Origin: Ischnura elegans
Taxonomy: Eukaryota; Arthropoda; Insecta; Odonata; Coenagrionidae
Length of the DNA: 64,000 nt
Reading direction: 5' to 3'
Assembly (NCBI RefSeq): GCF_921293095.1
Contig: NC_060257.1
Location: 54,720,968 to 54,784,967 of the forward strand
Shown: in pieces, positions 1-11,299 of the stretch
Layout of the letters: every line of letters begins with the position of its first letter
Numbering within the stretch: the stretch's first letter is position 1
The notes under the pieces: model-generated
Databases searched by the model: none
Seen by the model: the letters and a program-made list of their open reading frames with translations, nothing else
Told to the model about the DNA's origin: nothing
Made by a program: the position numbers and the translations under genes

Positions 1-35
1 TTCGGAATCACTTACTTATCTTTGACATGTAAGTG

Positions 36-385
36 CAGGGGCGCCGACTTATAAAAAACATTGGGGGGCACATATCGGGGGTCTTACCCCGGGAAGAGGT
101 TAAATTCAAAGTGTGCCTCAGCACTGTAACACTATCATAATTCACACCACTTGTTTTCAGTTAACCTGCTTAGTACCTTAAAATTATTTGTTTTAAGACA
201 TTATTGAATGTATTTTAAAAGGTATCTATCGTCAAATATGGGAAAATACCAATATATTTTTTGTGATTTCCCAAAGAATAATATAACTTAATTATTTTCT
301 TGAATTATTGAGGGGGCTCCGCCCTCCTTAACGAATCTTTGAGGGGGCTCGGGCCCCCTCAGGCCCCATGGAGTCGGCGCCACTG
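36..385. mobile_element. hAT-type MITE
   Basis: Termini are inverted: CAGGGGCGCCGACT at the left and AGTCGGCGCCACTG at the right. They are flanked by near-identical 8-bp repeats, TGTAAGTG and TGTAATTG, as expected for hAT target duplication. The interior is AT-rich with G-rich blocks near both ends. No transposase is visible, so the element is non-autonomous. Confidence 0.7.
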
Positions 386-1730
386 TGTAATTGCGATTCC
401 TCTATTAGATCCATGATAAATTTGAATGAATTTTACATGATATCCGCCTTTTATTAATTGTAATTTGCTTCATCCAAACAACTTTCATTTTATAATGCTC
501 ACTAGTTTTAAAAAATGTGAAATTTATAAGAACCTGAAAAGAGCCTGAACCAGAAAATAAAGAAGAAGGTTAGGATTATATTTCAGCATTAAATTTTAAA
601 CGAAAAATTACGAAAAAAGTGGTTCTATGGAGTAACCCACATCTGTGCAGATTAGCTCAAAATTCGCTGCAGGAACGATTGGCGCCGCCTCAGTCGAACT
701 AAAAACTCGAATTTTAACATGGATTGCCGAATCTTTCCGTAAGGGTATATGACCGCTGGTTGTGAATTTATGGCTTCCAAATACAATCCAGGGCTTGTTC
801 AATAAACTAAAGTGCCGCAAATAAATCCAAAAGGTAATGAGGCCGGAGCAACATTTGCAGTAAATTTGAGAAATAGGAAGAAAGAACGGAAGGAAAAAAT
901 TAAAGAAATGGTGGCGTCGAGTGAAGGTGTAACGCATATACCGTAGCGGAAGGACAAATCAACCTACCCAATGTGGTGTTTTTAAATAGAAATCCTATTT
1001 CGAACAACAGAAATGATTGAAATAATTGAAGGTGTCGACTTGAACGAAGAAAAAGAAATGAATCAAGATCAGAAACGCATATGGAATGCGAGAAATTCCA
1101 AGGCTCAGCATTATATAGTCTCTACAATAGATCTCCGTGGTCCACCATGTTATGTGCTGTGAAACAGTTGTAGTTGGACAAGTAGAAAGGAGAAGAATAG
1201 GAAAGTGAAGAAAAGAATTTCGAAGAATCTCAAGAGCATAAAGAAAATCAAGATGAAGAAAATTTAATGAAACGTGTTAAATGAAGGGAAGGTGTAACTA
1301 TGTGAGTAATTATTCTGAGGTTGTTGTGTATTTTCATAATGGAAGTAAGTGATGTTGTAAATATAAGGCTTCCAAATACAATCCAGAGCATGTTCAGCAA
1401 TTAAAATTACCGTAAATAATCCCAAAACTTAAAAACTATGAGACCTTTGCAAAACGCGTCCTGCAAAACACTTCCTAAGATGCGCTTCGAACAAGTGCCG
1501 TCAAGCAACTGAAAAGTTGACAGTGCGCGGGGTTAGGTAAACACCCACGCGATCTATTCCTGCCGGCAACAGTTTAATCACCCTCAGAATAGGTCCGGAC
1601 GCAATTATTTTGCTGCGGCATCTAAAAAGTCGCCCTTGCGCGGGGCCACAGTCAATGCCGTGTGTTTCATTTGAACTTCCATAAAGCAACTAAATAGTTG
1701 CTTTGAAAAAGTTGCCAGTGCGCGGGGGCC
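386..1730. other. Unassigned AT-rich stretch
   Basis: No coding region is recognised here. A GGCTTCCAAATACAATCCAG motif occurs near 770 and again near 1368. Short blocks containing AGTGCGCGGGG occur near 1522 and 1717, and the second lies at the point where homology to the trypsin segment begins. They may be ends of an unidentified repeat. Confidence 0.4.
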
Positions 1731-1889
1731 CTAAGAAGCCGAGTTACCAACAAAGGAAGCAGAAAGATATAAATCATCAGTAGAAAAGTGCAGGCAAGGA
1801 GGGCTTCCTACAAAAAGAAGAATCTCCTTACACCTGAGAGTACAAGCGTAGAAGTAAGGAAACAATTCATCAGATCCTATATATAGCAG

Positions 1890-2172
1890 GTGCGGAGATA
1901 GGAATTAAGGCTAGGGGGGATTTAGGAGAAACTAATACTGGGGGATATGCAATAAGGGAGGTGTGGGTGCCCACCCCCAGAAATTTTTAAGATAAATAGC
2001 TCAAAATAGTGAGTTTAAAGGCTTTCTGAGGAATATTTTATTCTTACACTATTCTATAAGTAAAATTTATCCAATTCAGTAAAATGTATGAAATTTAAAA
2101 ATTTCACTGAGTTCTGGGGAGGGGGGTTTATACCCATCACTGCCAAAAATACCCATCACTGCGCCACTGATA
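1890..2172. repeat. hAT-like MITE copy ending in GCGCCACTG
   Basis: A poly-G-bearing repeat whose right end carries GCGCCACTG. Homologous copies are near 23850-24130 in the right arm and 43378-43650 in the trypsin C segment; a relative with clear ends lies at 61523-61816. The insertion therefore predates the segmental duplication. The left edge is not sharply defined. Confidence 0.5.
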
Positions 2173-2877
2173 TATGGAGCATGTTTCTCTAAAGGAGCAA
2201 GGATTGAATATGCTATTGGCTACTAGCTCTCTCCTGTCCAGCCGCCAAAAGTCAGGAAAAAGGGTATAGAAGGCCGGCACAGCAAGTTCTCAATATACGA
2301 ACAAGACGCATTCCGAGACCTAGTTCGTACGTTGAAAAACATAGGCAATTGCTCGGAAAGTGTAGTTATCCTGCAACATGCAACACTGCATAACAATTGT
2401 GATGGTGACGAACTGATCTTTCTGCGCGTGGCTGGAGCCGAAAAAATTTCGCTGCGTAAATAACGAAGATTGGGCGAAACGCTTAAAATTCTCGACTTCA
2501 CAACGGTTTAGGCGGCATCCATTAATTACGTGAGTCGTTTAGTGGAGGGGGTTGAGCCGATTCTCACTCCATCTCACGTTGGGGAGAGGGGGCCAGTGTC
2601 ACGTAATTTTTTTCCGCAAGAATCAGTGTAAAATGTGATTATAGACTATGATCTTAGTTATCTTAAATACTAGCCTTAACTTAAAATAGCAAAAGGAGTT
2701 GTTTTTTTTATTGGGGGGGGGGCAGCTGACCCCTCCTGACCCCCGCTGGGAACGCCCATGGTCACTGCTGCGAAGTCTTCCGTTCCAGCAAACCAACACA
2801 GTATTTTGTTGCACCTATGACGTAATACCTACGTCACGGCCTTTGGATACGAGTTTCTGTTTCTCGTTGATACTCAC

Positions 2878-2966
2878 TAGAGAAGGCAGTGTGCGGCAGT
2901 CACGGCCCAGTCTTCGCTCAAGATGGATGCACCACAGATGTGATATCCGCCTATTCTCAAGGAGAG
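2878..2966 (-). CDS. Trypsin A coding exon 3 (catalytic His)
   Basis: The exon is 89 bp, the same length as in B and C. It lies between a CTTTCAG acceptor and a GTGAGT donor and encodes residues from LSLRIGG through CGASIL to the catalytic His in TAAHC. Its last residues (Leu-Leu) differ from Val-His in B and C. Confidence 0.85.
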
Positions 2967-3692
2967 CTGAAAGATGGAACAGGAGAAATTGGACACGAGG
3001 TCAAATACATGAAGAAAATATAGTTTAAACATGTAGATTTTAAAAAATTAAATAAAATAAACGGCAGGGCTTCCGCAATGACGCAGCCAGGAATATTCTT
3101 CGGGGCGGGAATCTTAAACCAGGGTTGAACCAGGGGAGTTCATGAGAAAACTTTTGAAAATCAGGGAACTTAGTAGTGTGTGTAATACTAATTTAAACAC
3201 TTTTTACAATCGGAAAAAACTCCATTTTATAAAATATTTTGTTAATATATAATAAGTTCTCAAGACGTTAGAAGGTCGGAACCTCCCTCGATGTACCACT
3301 GGCTCTGTGGATGGTTTCCACTTTTGGCCATAAAACCAAAACTAGGCCATATAACCAAAACTCAAAACCTTCCGAAATTGCACGACAATGCCGGTCATAA
3401 AAATATTCTAAACCGATCATAGCTATTAGTAGAATTGAGTGTAGAGCTGCGTAAAACCAATCTTAGGATCGTTGACCAGTGATGATAATGATGATCTTAG
3501 TCGTGGGCGTACCCAGCAAGGGGCAGGAGGGGGCAGCTGCCCCCCCCCCCCCCAGAAACAAAAATTGCATATGTTTTTAAGGAAAATAATGTTTTTTCAA
3601 CCAAATCATTTTAAAAACTAATATGGAGCTGTTACAGTTTTCTTAAAATGTCGATTTCATTCTCCTTTTCCATGCTTAAATGTTACCTATAA

Positions 3693-3717
3693 TAATAATA
3701 ATAATAATAATAATAAT
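3693..3717. repeat. (AAT)n microsatellite tail of the LINE
   Basis: About eight TAA/AAT units sit at the LINE 3' end, directly next to the CTATAA target duplicate. Tandem 3' tails of this kind are common in CR1/Jockey-like elements that lack poly(A). Confidence 0.8.
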
Positions 3718-3987
3718 TTATTCTTCCATGCATATATATTTTTTACAGACTATTACATCCATTCAAGGAAGTAAGGTAGCCCATAAGGCAATAAGCCTGT
3801 GTTTGGGCTAACTTCAATTTTCATAAATTGCGGAAATGATAACACATACAACCAAAATACACAATACCTTGAGAAAAAAAAACATGTGCGTAATAATATA
3901 ATAACAGAGCTGACCTTAAGATGAGATACAACTTATAATGTACAACACATATGATGCCTAGGGTATTTTCTGCAATATACCGACCCT

Positions 3988-5163
3988 TTACCATAGCTTT
4001 TCGATGTCTTCAAAAGTCATTATCCATTTCTGTATCAACCTTTTGTATTTACCAAAACAATTTGTCTCTTTAATTGTATTTGGTAGCATATTATACAATT
4101 TTGGTCCCATATACAAAAAACTCCTTTTATACATCGTTAAATTAGGCTTGTGCATAGGGATCGAGAAACCTCTGCGAGAATTAAACAGCACATAGCTCCC
4201 AAAAATTTTTGGGCTATATCCACTACGCAAAAAAAAACTTTTTAACACTTTATAACAATACATATATCTTAGCGGGATAATGTTAAGTTCAATGAATAAA
4301 GGACGGGAATGTTCGTAACGCTTTTTAAGTAATAATAGTCTAACAATTTTTTTCTGCACGAAGTAGGCTGATTTTAAGGTGTTAAAATAAGCTCCACCCC
4401 AACAAGTAAGCCCATAATCCAACTTGGAGTGTACCAAAGCATGGTAAATCATTTTTCGGGCAAAGAGAGGGCATTTATTACGGATAAAATAAAATTTGGT
4501 GAGACTACGCTTTAAAACAGCACTTACATTTGCGATTTGCTTATCCCATTTCAGGCGATAATCTAATGTCACTCCCAGATACTTCACTTCTTTTGTCATT
4601 TTAATAACAGGGCAAGTACAAGAGTGCATTGAACAGTCTAAGGTGTGATACTGTAATTTGACATCAAGATTATAATAGTCACAAATATCATAAAACATAC
4701 ATTGTGTTTTTCTTTCGCTTAGTTCCAAGCCGTTATATTGAAACCAGTGTCGTAGACAGGATAAGTCATGCTGCATGGCATTAACAACTTCATCCCAAGT
4801 AGAATACACATAATTTAAGGCCACATCATCTGCGAAAGTTGTTATCTTACCATTTAATTCAAGGTTACATAAATCATTAATATAAGTTAAGAAGAGAATA
4901 GGGCCCAATACAGAACCCTGAGGTACACCAGCATTGATACTGCTAAAGGCACTAAACGAGTTTTTTACCTTTACACATTGTGAACGATTAGTTAAGTAGC
5001 TCCGAAACCAGTTAAGAGCTATACCTCTTACGCCAGCCATTTCTAATTTCTGTAACAGTATTTTGTGGTCTAATGAATCGAATGCTTTTTTGATGTCAAT
5101 AAAAATAGTCCCAACTCGTTTCTTGGCATTAATACCTTCAAAAACATCAGTCATATAATTCAT
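3988..5163 (-). pseudogene. LINE ORF2, reverse transcriptase part
   Basis: This open stretch holds the core of a non-LTR reverse transcriptase: FIDIKKAFDSLDH near residue 22, GVPQGSVLGP near 79 and the catalytic FADD box near 109. A thumb region (VKYLGVTLD, then a Cys-rich C-terminal part) follows. Its first Met is internal. Upstream, the frame continues through FGFLSGKSTEHAL but is separated from the endonuclease part by a frameshift in an A-run near 5250 and a TGA near 5366. ORF2 is therefore split, with very little other damage; homopolymer error in the assembly is an alternative cause of the frameshift. Confidence 0.9.
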
Positions 5164-5365
5164 TAATGCGTGTTCAGTACTTTTACCACTTAAAAAACCA
5201 AACTGATTAACACTAAAGAATTTTACTTTATGGAGATAGCTAAGGAGTCTTTTTTTATCAACTTCTCAACTATTTTAGATAGTATGGAAAGTAGTGAAAT
5301 AGGCCTATAATTTTCAATATTGAGCCGTTCCCCTTTTTTAAATACTGGAATGACTACTGCCTTTT

Positions 5366-6883
5366 TCAATGGTTAGGAAATTCACCTTTCTCGAAGCTCA
5401 AATTGCAGATATGGGCAAAAACAGGTGCTATATTTGTGATTACACTTTTCAATGTGCAGCAGTCTATTTCATCTATCCCTGGAGTTTTTCCTAAAGGAAG
5501 GGCATTTACGATTGTAGTTATTTCATAAGCTGTCACTGGTTCAACGAAGAAAGAGTTCAACACGTTATTATATGCACTAGGTTTTTTTAAGTGTATGTTA
5601 TGACGAGTATCGTGGAATAATTGAGCAGAATCAAAAACACTCATAAAATATTTGTTAAATTCATGTGCTAGAGTAGAGGGATCATTTATTAATTCTCCAT
5701 CAATATTTAGCTCCAGGTCCTGTTTGACAGCTTTGTCTTCTCCAGTTAATTCATTTAACAACTTCCATTTTTCTTTTATATTTGAATTGAGTACTTGGAA
5801 CTTGTTAACATAGTACTGATTTAAGGCTATCTTAGTTTCCTTTCGTAATTTATTTCTAAATTTAAGGAAATGTTTCCTCAAACTTTCATTGTTAGGGTGG
5901 CATTTAGTCTTAATGAATAGTAGTTCTTTTCTTTTAGCTTTTTTAACAAGTTCCTGGGTCATCCATGGTTTTAATATTGGTGAACGTTTAGCATCAGAAT
6001 TCACTGAATACCTGGATAAGTTAATGCAACGCTGAAATGTATCAATAAACATGGAGCACGCTGTAGAAGTAACTTCTTCTGCCAATACAGATGCCCAGTT
6101 TGTAGCATTAATTAGCCCTTTTAATTTACACTGATCAATACGTAGGTTGTGATCGTTCTTTTGTTTGTCGGTACCCGAACTTATGATCAGATTTTTACGG
6201 CTAATTTTTATCGTTGTCAATGAATGGTCAGTTATGGCCATATGCATTACGTTACTTATGCAAGTGTATTTATGCGAATTTACTAGTCTCACAAAAATAT
6301 GGTCAATACAGGTGGATGACGATTTTGTTATGCGCGTTGGTTCAACAATGAGGCCCGTTAGCCCATACATGCACATAAGATTACTGTAAGATTCTGAATC
6401 TCCATTAGAGACAAGAATATTTATGCTTAGGTCTCCAACTACTACTAAGTTACCTTTTACACTTTTCAGAATAGGTTCAATGTCACTTACAAATATTGAT
6501 ACAGGGAAATTAAGATATCTATATAAACTCAAAACATTAATTTCTATAAAGCTAAGTTTTATATTTAACAATAAACAGTCAGCAGTATTTAAATCAATAG
6601 TGCATTCTGAGCATATTTGATTTTCTTCGACAAATACAATTATACCTTTTGAGCGAGCATTATTATTACATTTGACAAATGATTTATACCCGGGAATGGT
6701 GTACAGGTTAGCTTCAGAATCATGAATCCACGTTTCTGTTAGAATTATAACATTTGGTACAAAGGTCAGAGTATTCAAATGTAGCAGAAAAACGTCAAAG
6801 TTGCTCCTCAAACTGCGGATATTTTGCTGAATTATAGTTATATTATCAAGTTCATTGAATGTGGTAATATTTGGTATATTCAT
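5366..6883 (-). pseudogene. LINE ORF2, endonuclease and linker part
   Basis: The first ~230 residues are an APE-like endonuclease: IIQQNIRSL at the N-terminus, ILTETW near 50, VVGDLSIN near 145 (in place of the usual GDFN) and a C-terminal TDHSLTT near 220. A linker follows, then the start of the reverse-transcriptase region (GKTPGIDEI). It ends in an in-frame TGA just after GEFPN; the reading frame carries on beyond it into KKGERLN and YRPISLL. ORF2 starts 16 bases after the end of ORF1, so re-initiation between the two ORFs is plausible. Confidence 0.88.
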
Positions 6884-6899
6884 TAAGATAGGAGGAAAA

Positions 6900-7880
6900 T
6901 TATAGCTTACTGATGTCGTCCATGCATAAAACCAGTTTCGCAGGATGTTTTTCTGCCTTTCTCAGATATATTTTACCCCCACGTATCCACAAGAAGTCGT
7001 AATTTTTTGTCTTCTTTGCCTCCCTCGCTGCACTGAAGAGTCTTCTCCGACCGGGGCAAAGTGACTCATTGATGTATATCGGTGAGTCTGTCGGTGGAGT
7101 TCCTTCCAGAGTCAAATGTCTGGTGGAGAAGTTCCTCTTGACTCTCCGCTTTAGAAGTATGTCCTCTTTAGTGCGTTGAGAGACAAACTTCACGTGGATT
7201 CCTCCTGGTTTGTCATTAGACATAGACTTATACCTATAGCAAAAATCAATGGCTTCGTCTTTTATCTCCACTCCTAGCTCAGCTCCAATTTTACACACGA
7301 CTTGGGTAAGGTTTTCATGCGCACTAAAGGGGACACCATGTATTTCCACGCTATTTTCTAAAGCACGTTGTTCTAAATCATCACAACGGCTTAGAGCGTC
7401 GTTCACACGTTTCTTTAGCTGCACATTTTCATTCTGAAGAGCAGAAATTTGCTCGTAGCACCGATCTAACCTTTTCCCCTGCTCTTCAATAATTTTCACA
7501 CTATCATCTAACCTCTCATATAACTTATTTATGGAATCTCCCAGATTATTTTCTGTGACTTTCAACTCATTTTTCATCTCTTTAATTAATGCGTACACAT
7601 CTTCTAGAGATGTGCTGCCTTCACAGCGATCACTGGACACCGAATCACGCAGACTTTGCCGGTGAACACTTTGGCACTCACTACACTTCCACGTCTGCCC
7701 ACTTGCCTTAATGCCCTCGATGTCCTCCTTTGACATGGATTGTTTCAAGCAGTTGCCATGGAAACATTTTTTGCACTTGTCACAAGCAAGGTAGATGGTG
7801 TTTCGCGTGGTTTTTTTACACACGGAGCAGTTGCTCATAGTAGTGTAGTTCTTCTCACTTGGCAAGGGAAGGAGCAGCAA
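6900..7880 (-). CDS. LINE ORF1: PHD finger, coiled coil and Baculo_FP-like domain
   Basis: The protein is 326 residues and uninterrupted. Residues about 17-62 form a Cys4-His-Cys3 PHD-type zinc finger (CSVCKK, CDKCKKCFH, WKCSEC). Residues about 85-165 are a heptad-rich coiled coil. The C-terminal half (VEIHGVP, then YRYKS, GGIHVKF, LTLEG and INESLCPGRRRLF) resembles the domain shared by insect LINE ORF1 proteins and named after the baculovirus FP protein. Such ORF1 proteins bind element RNA and package it with ORF2. The domain names rest on motif reading only. Confidence 0.85.
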   Translation of the reverse strand: MLLLPLPSEKNYTTMSNCSVCKKTTRNTIYLACDKCKKCFHGNCLKQSMSKEDIEGIKASGQTWKCSECQSVHRQSLRDSVSSDRCEGSTSLEDVYALIKEMKNELKVTENNLGDSINKLYERLDDSVKIIEEQGKRLDRCYEQISALQNENVQLKKRVNDALSRCDDLEQRALENSVEIHGVPFSAHENLTQVVCKIGAELGVEIKDEAIDFCYRYKSMSNDKPGGIHVKFVSQRTKEDILLKRRVKRNFSTRHLTLEGTPPTDSPIYINESLCPGRRRLFSAAREAKKTKNYDFLWIRGGKIYLRKAEKHPAKLVLCMDDISKL

Positions 7881-8164
7881 TCACATACAGTAACGCCCGG
7901 TTATAACTTTCAGATAACTAGCGTAATAAGGTCACTGGATTATCGCACTCACTCTATATAGCATTTTTGACAGCTTGTAAGTCACAATGGTTGAATGGCT
8001 CATTTCCGACAAAACAGCCGACTGACGGACGAGAGCAGTAGGAGCGTCCGCACTCGACGAGAAACAGACAAGGACTATCAACTAACTATAACTTAAACAA
8101 CCATGGTTTGCCACCCTCCCCCCCAAGTTTTGATCCTAGGTGTACCCTTGATCTTATTCCTTAC

Positions 8165-8250
8165 CTGGTAAGGGAACTCTCCGGGGACTGCATCCTCCCC
8201 ACCAACGATTCTCCTGTCTAGTGGCGGTCGCCCATTGAGCACTCGGAAGC
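8165..8250 (-). CDS. Trypsin A coding exon 2 (activation peptide)
   Basis: The 86-bp exon encodes FRVLNGRPPLDRR and then the mature start IVGGEDAVPGEFPYQ. It has an AG acceptor after TTTACC and a GTAAGG donor. One residue (Val for Ala after EDA) differs from both B and C. Confidence 0.87.
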
Positions 8251-9105
8251 CTTGGTAAAGAATAAGACGAATAATGTTGATAAAAGAGTGAGATGAATAA
8301 GTGGGGTTACTAGGAATATGCCTTGGGGGGGATGGGATGGCCTGAGTTGGCGACCCCCTCCCCGACGGGCAAAATCTGGCAAAAGTTTTGAAAAATGACA
8401 TGCCTGGAAATACATTTTACATCACTTTGGCTTTTAAAGATTGAACTTAAAGCAGATGCAGTTGTTATGTGTCAAAATTAGACAATAGCTTTAAATATTT
8501 ATTGTTATTTATCTGAGGCTTTTCGGGGGGGATCTATTCCCTTACCCCCCCCCCCCCCCCATAGTTACGCCACTGAGACGAATAATGTTGACAAGCAGGG
8601 CCAGCCTGCCTGTTCCACAGCCAAGTTGACTCTGCTGCGGTACCCGTCGCAGCCTTGTCGCCTGTCGTTGTTGCACTGTTGCCTGCCATAGTGTTGCACC
8701 CAGTGGCGTAGCCAGGGGGGATACGCGGGGTCTGGATACCCCACCGAAATATAAAAGCACAAATATTTTCCTTCATAAATTAAAACAAAATATAGAAAAA
8801 TCATGAATTTACCAAATATTTCTTTAACAAATTATTTTTTCGATTATGAAAAGTGTTTAAATTAGTTTATACTGTGTACACCGTAAGTTGGCGCACGGGT
8901 CCGCGAAGTACCAGAGCCGCGAGCAAAGGAGGGTAGGAAAGGACCGACAAAAAAAACTGTACAGGAACGACACAGGTAGCTGGCCCTTTCCTCCCCCCGA
9001 CGAAGCAACTAGCACCTCAAATAGAATTATTAACTTCTTTTAATTTCTCATAATATCTCGATATATATAGCATATTTGTAAAGTACTAAAAAAACTGAGA
9101 AGAAT

Positions 9106-9240
9106 GATATAAAACACGAAGTGCTCCTATCATAAATAACGAAATGGTCGAAAGTTATTTTTTAGCCGTTATATTGTGTGTTTTGTTTATACTTTCGACC
9201 ATTTCGTTATTTATGGTCGGAGCACTTCGAGTTTTATATA
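9106..9240. repeat. Hairpin-forming inverted repeat in trypsin A intron 1
   Basis: Arms of about 50 bp (9106-9157 and 9191-9240) around ATAACGAAATGGTCGAAAGT are nearly self-complementary, with a 33-bp loop. The same structure is at 20728-20860 in trypsin B intron 1. It is probably a foldback MITE older than the duplication. Confidence 0.7.
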
Positions 9241-9650
9241 ATTTTTCTTCGTTTTTTAAATTTTATAAACGAAAAATACCAAAAATATGTATTTTTTTAA
9301 GTAGAAAATACAAGATGCATCCGGGTCGTGTATATGAAATATCAAGTAAAAATTATAAATGTATTTCAAATACGAATTTTAAGATACTTATAATTTGAAT
9401 ACTGCCCAGCCCTGAGCGCCATTAAAATATTTTCGAAAGATAACTAAAAGACGACAATATATGAGCGGAGCGTATTAATATCTTCAAAATCGCAAGCAGA
9501 CATTTTTCTTGCCGGAAATGGGTTACGAGAGAAATCCGTCGCTCAAATACACAAAAATTACACAAAACACGACCGGTAAAGAGTGAGTTATGGGTGCTCT
9601 CAATGTCTGCACATCTATCTACAAGTAAACGTGACTTTTTAGGTACTCAC

Positions 9651-9702
9651 TCGAAGCGCTGGCTATAACAGCCAAAGCGATGACCGCTGTAGTCGCATTC
9701 AT
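9651..9702 (-). CDS. Trypsin A coding exon 1 (signal peptide)
   Basis: It encodes MNATTAVIALAVIASAS: a short polar start, a hydrophobic core and an Ala-Ser-Ala-type cleavage region. It ends one base into a codon at a GTGAGTACC donor. The Met six bases upstream used in B is GTG here, so this Met is the likely family start. Confidence 0.85.
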
Positions 9703-9774
9703 CCTCACAGTTGCTAAGCGATGGCAGGGCGCGTTCCGTAATTTCACTGGAAGTACTGCTACCCCTATGAAAAC

Positions 9775-9915
9775 ATTGTATTAAACCGTATAAAAATTTT
9801 ATACAACTTATACAGGTTGTAAACAACTTGTATACAAAGTATACAAATTGTATGAACTGTATTAAGTCACATGCTGTATACAGCATATACAATTTGTATA
9901 CAATGTATACGATTA
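9775..9915. repeat. TATACAA-rich palindromic array upstream of trypsin A
   Basis: Many degenerate copies of TATACAANTTGTATA-type units lie just upstream of the conserved CATAG acceptor and signal exon. A longer version is at 20145-20335. Apparent reading frames through it simply reflect the repeat period. Confidence 0.65.
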
Positions 9916-9922
9916 GTGTATG

Positions 9923-10650
9923 GTCGCGTCGCTGAAGGACAAATTTCCGATTTTAATTATGCCTAATTTCCGAGTTTCACGGGAAAATTAGGCATAATTG
10001 GGGTGCAAACCGAAATTTATATACGTGATGACGTGATCTATCAAATTCATAATGCTAATCCTCGCAATTGCGAATATTTTACTGCAAAATATCGGAAAAA
10101 GTGGATCGCATTGCACCTATCACGGCGCCGCGGACATTTTTGAAAACCATACGAGTCCCGGCTTTCGGGCGTTCCTCCGCGTTGAGATGTCCATCGGTGA
10201 CGACTTCGAGAGAACTTGAAGAAACTGTTGTCACCGATGGTCATCTCAACGCGGAAGAACCCCCGAAAGCCGAGAATCATATGAAGAAATGCTGCAGAAA
10301 CCTTAGATCTAATTTTTGAAAACCGATTAAAATGGGACCGAATTGGCAACAGAAATCAGCCTTCCGTGGGATGGAATTTGGCCCCCTCTATGCAGTTCCC
10401 TTGACGAACACAGTGCCATTATTACACAGGGTGGTGAAAAATCGCGTCATGAAACTTTAATCCTGGTTAGCTGATGGAAGCAGGAATCAAAATTAACGAT
10501 GGTGTTTTGGTCGATAACGCACGCAAGGTGTGAGTCTGATATTTTCCTAATATATTCCTATGGATTACTGAAATAGTACCATTATTTTTTGGTGACCCTG
10601 TATTACAGATATTTAACAATTACACTGATCCTTAAACTATGTAATGCTAG
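9923..10650. repeat. Copy of the long-TIR element (matches 59775-60525)
   Basis: This block is a close direct repeat of 59775-60525, including an internal hairpin at about 10160-10262. Part of it appears inverted near 18905-18985 in the right arm. It lacks the outermost end seen at 59705 and is probably truncated. Confidence 0.7.
10160..10262. repeat. Conserved 44-bp-arm hairpin inside the long-TIR element
   Basis: The arm around TCCGCGTTGAGATGTCCATC is repeated in inverse orientation after a ~22-base loop. The other copy, at about 60015-60123, keeps both arms paired. The segment is missing from the opposite TIR at 61195, where only one copy of the flanking TTTTGAAAA remains. Confidence 0.65.
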
Positions 10651-11299
10651 TCGCTATGCATCGCGCACTGGCAGTGGCGGAATATAGAAATATAGGCATG
10701 TACTATGGGGGATAAAAGTATCCCAACGAAGTTTGTGCCGCCACTATCGCTCCAATGAATAGTGGGTTTCCTTTCCAGTGGGTTGCTATTCTTTGGTCAG
10801 TGAGGGAAATTCAAACAAGGGAAACCATTTCCTATATCCGTCGTCCAAATACGCGACCGACTACTGAGTCTCCCGCAACCCAGAGCATGATTCGCGATGA
10901 ACTCCGTAGAATAAAGGCGCATTCGACGGCATCATGTGCGCACAATGGGAACGCTCCTCTGAATTTTCCTTCGCCTATCTCAACGATACGGCAAAAATAA
11001 CTACCCACGTATTTGAATGCAGTTGATTTTGATGGAGTTTTAGCTTTTCCGGAAGGACTGACGAGCACATTGCCAGAACGCGTTTTTCTTGCGATCGAGA
11101 AGGATATGTTCCTATCTTGATTTAAGATGCCTTTGTCAGCAGGCGAAAGGGGGAAAAGCAGTCAGCTTGTTGGAGGCAGGCTTAACAGTAGCGGAAACAT
11201 AGCGAAGGATGAATAAAAATTGAAGTACCGTGTACTACTCGGGGAATTGCAACAGGGAGGTAAATGAGGTATTGAACAATCGGAGAAGACCTCCACCTG
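10651..11299. other. Unassigned stretch in the left arm
   Basis: It begins with the stub of a CAGTGGCGGA hAT-like MITE (about 10676-10750) and then shows no recognisable coding region. About 10150-11180 has no counterpart in the right arm. From about 11180 the inverted-repeat homology resumes (to 18790-18905). Confidence 0.4.

Larger units (their letters stand above)
3693..8085 (-). mobile_element. Near full-length non-LTR retrotransposon (LINE)
   Basis: A 4.4 kb insertion carries ORF1 and ORF2 on the minus strand and ends 3' in an (ATT)n tail at about 3693-3717. It is flanked by CTATAA on both sides (3687-3692 and 8086-8091). Uninterrupted versions of the target are present near 21880 and 48565. 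The endonuclease plus reverse-transcriptase order, the microsatellite tail and the PHD-bearing ORF1 fit the CR1/Jockey-like part of the LINE tree, but the clade is an inference. About 205 bp of 5' UTR precede ORF1. Confidence 0.9.
3502..8150. mobile_element. hAT MITE in trypsin A intron 2, split by the LINE
   Basis: Ends are CGTGGGCGTACCCAGC and a degenerate GTACCCTTG, flanked by ATCTTAGT and ATCTTATT (7 of 8 identical). Equivalent copies are at 21821-22063 in B and 48245-48630 in C. The LINE 3693-8085 lies inside it. Confidence 0.65.
2878..9702 (-). pseudogene. Trypsin A: truncated trypsin-like serine protease (first three coding exons only)
   Basis: Coding exons on the minus strand are 9702-9651 (signal peptide), 8250-8165 (activation peptide and IVGGEDA mature start) and 2966-2878 (CGASIL and TAAHC with the catalytic His). 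All are open, with GT-AG boundaries and the same phases as trypsins B and C. In C, the Asp-bearing exon lies about 210 bp past a block equivalent to 1738 here, so it should be near 1530. Instead homology stops at about 1730 and unrelated repeats follow. The Asp and Ser exons are absent from the window, so no active enzyme is predicted unless they were moved or the assembly is wrong. Intron 2 holds a hAT MITE split by a 4.4 kb LINE. Confidence 0.85.

Noticed and set aside
8093-8415. A longer N-terminal extension of the trypsin A and B exon 2 frames (about 100-116 residues)
   Set aside because: The extension translates a MITE and the acceptor region. A separate signal-peptide exon with matching phase is present in all three copies.
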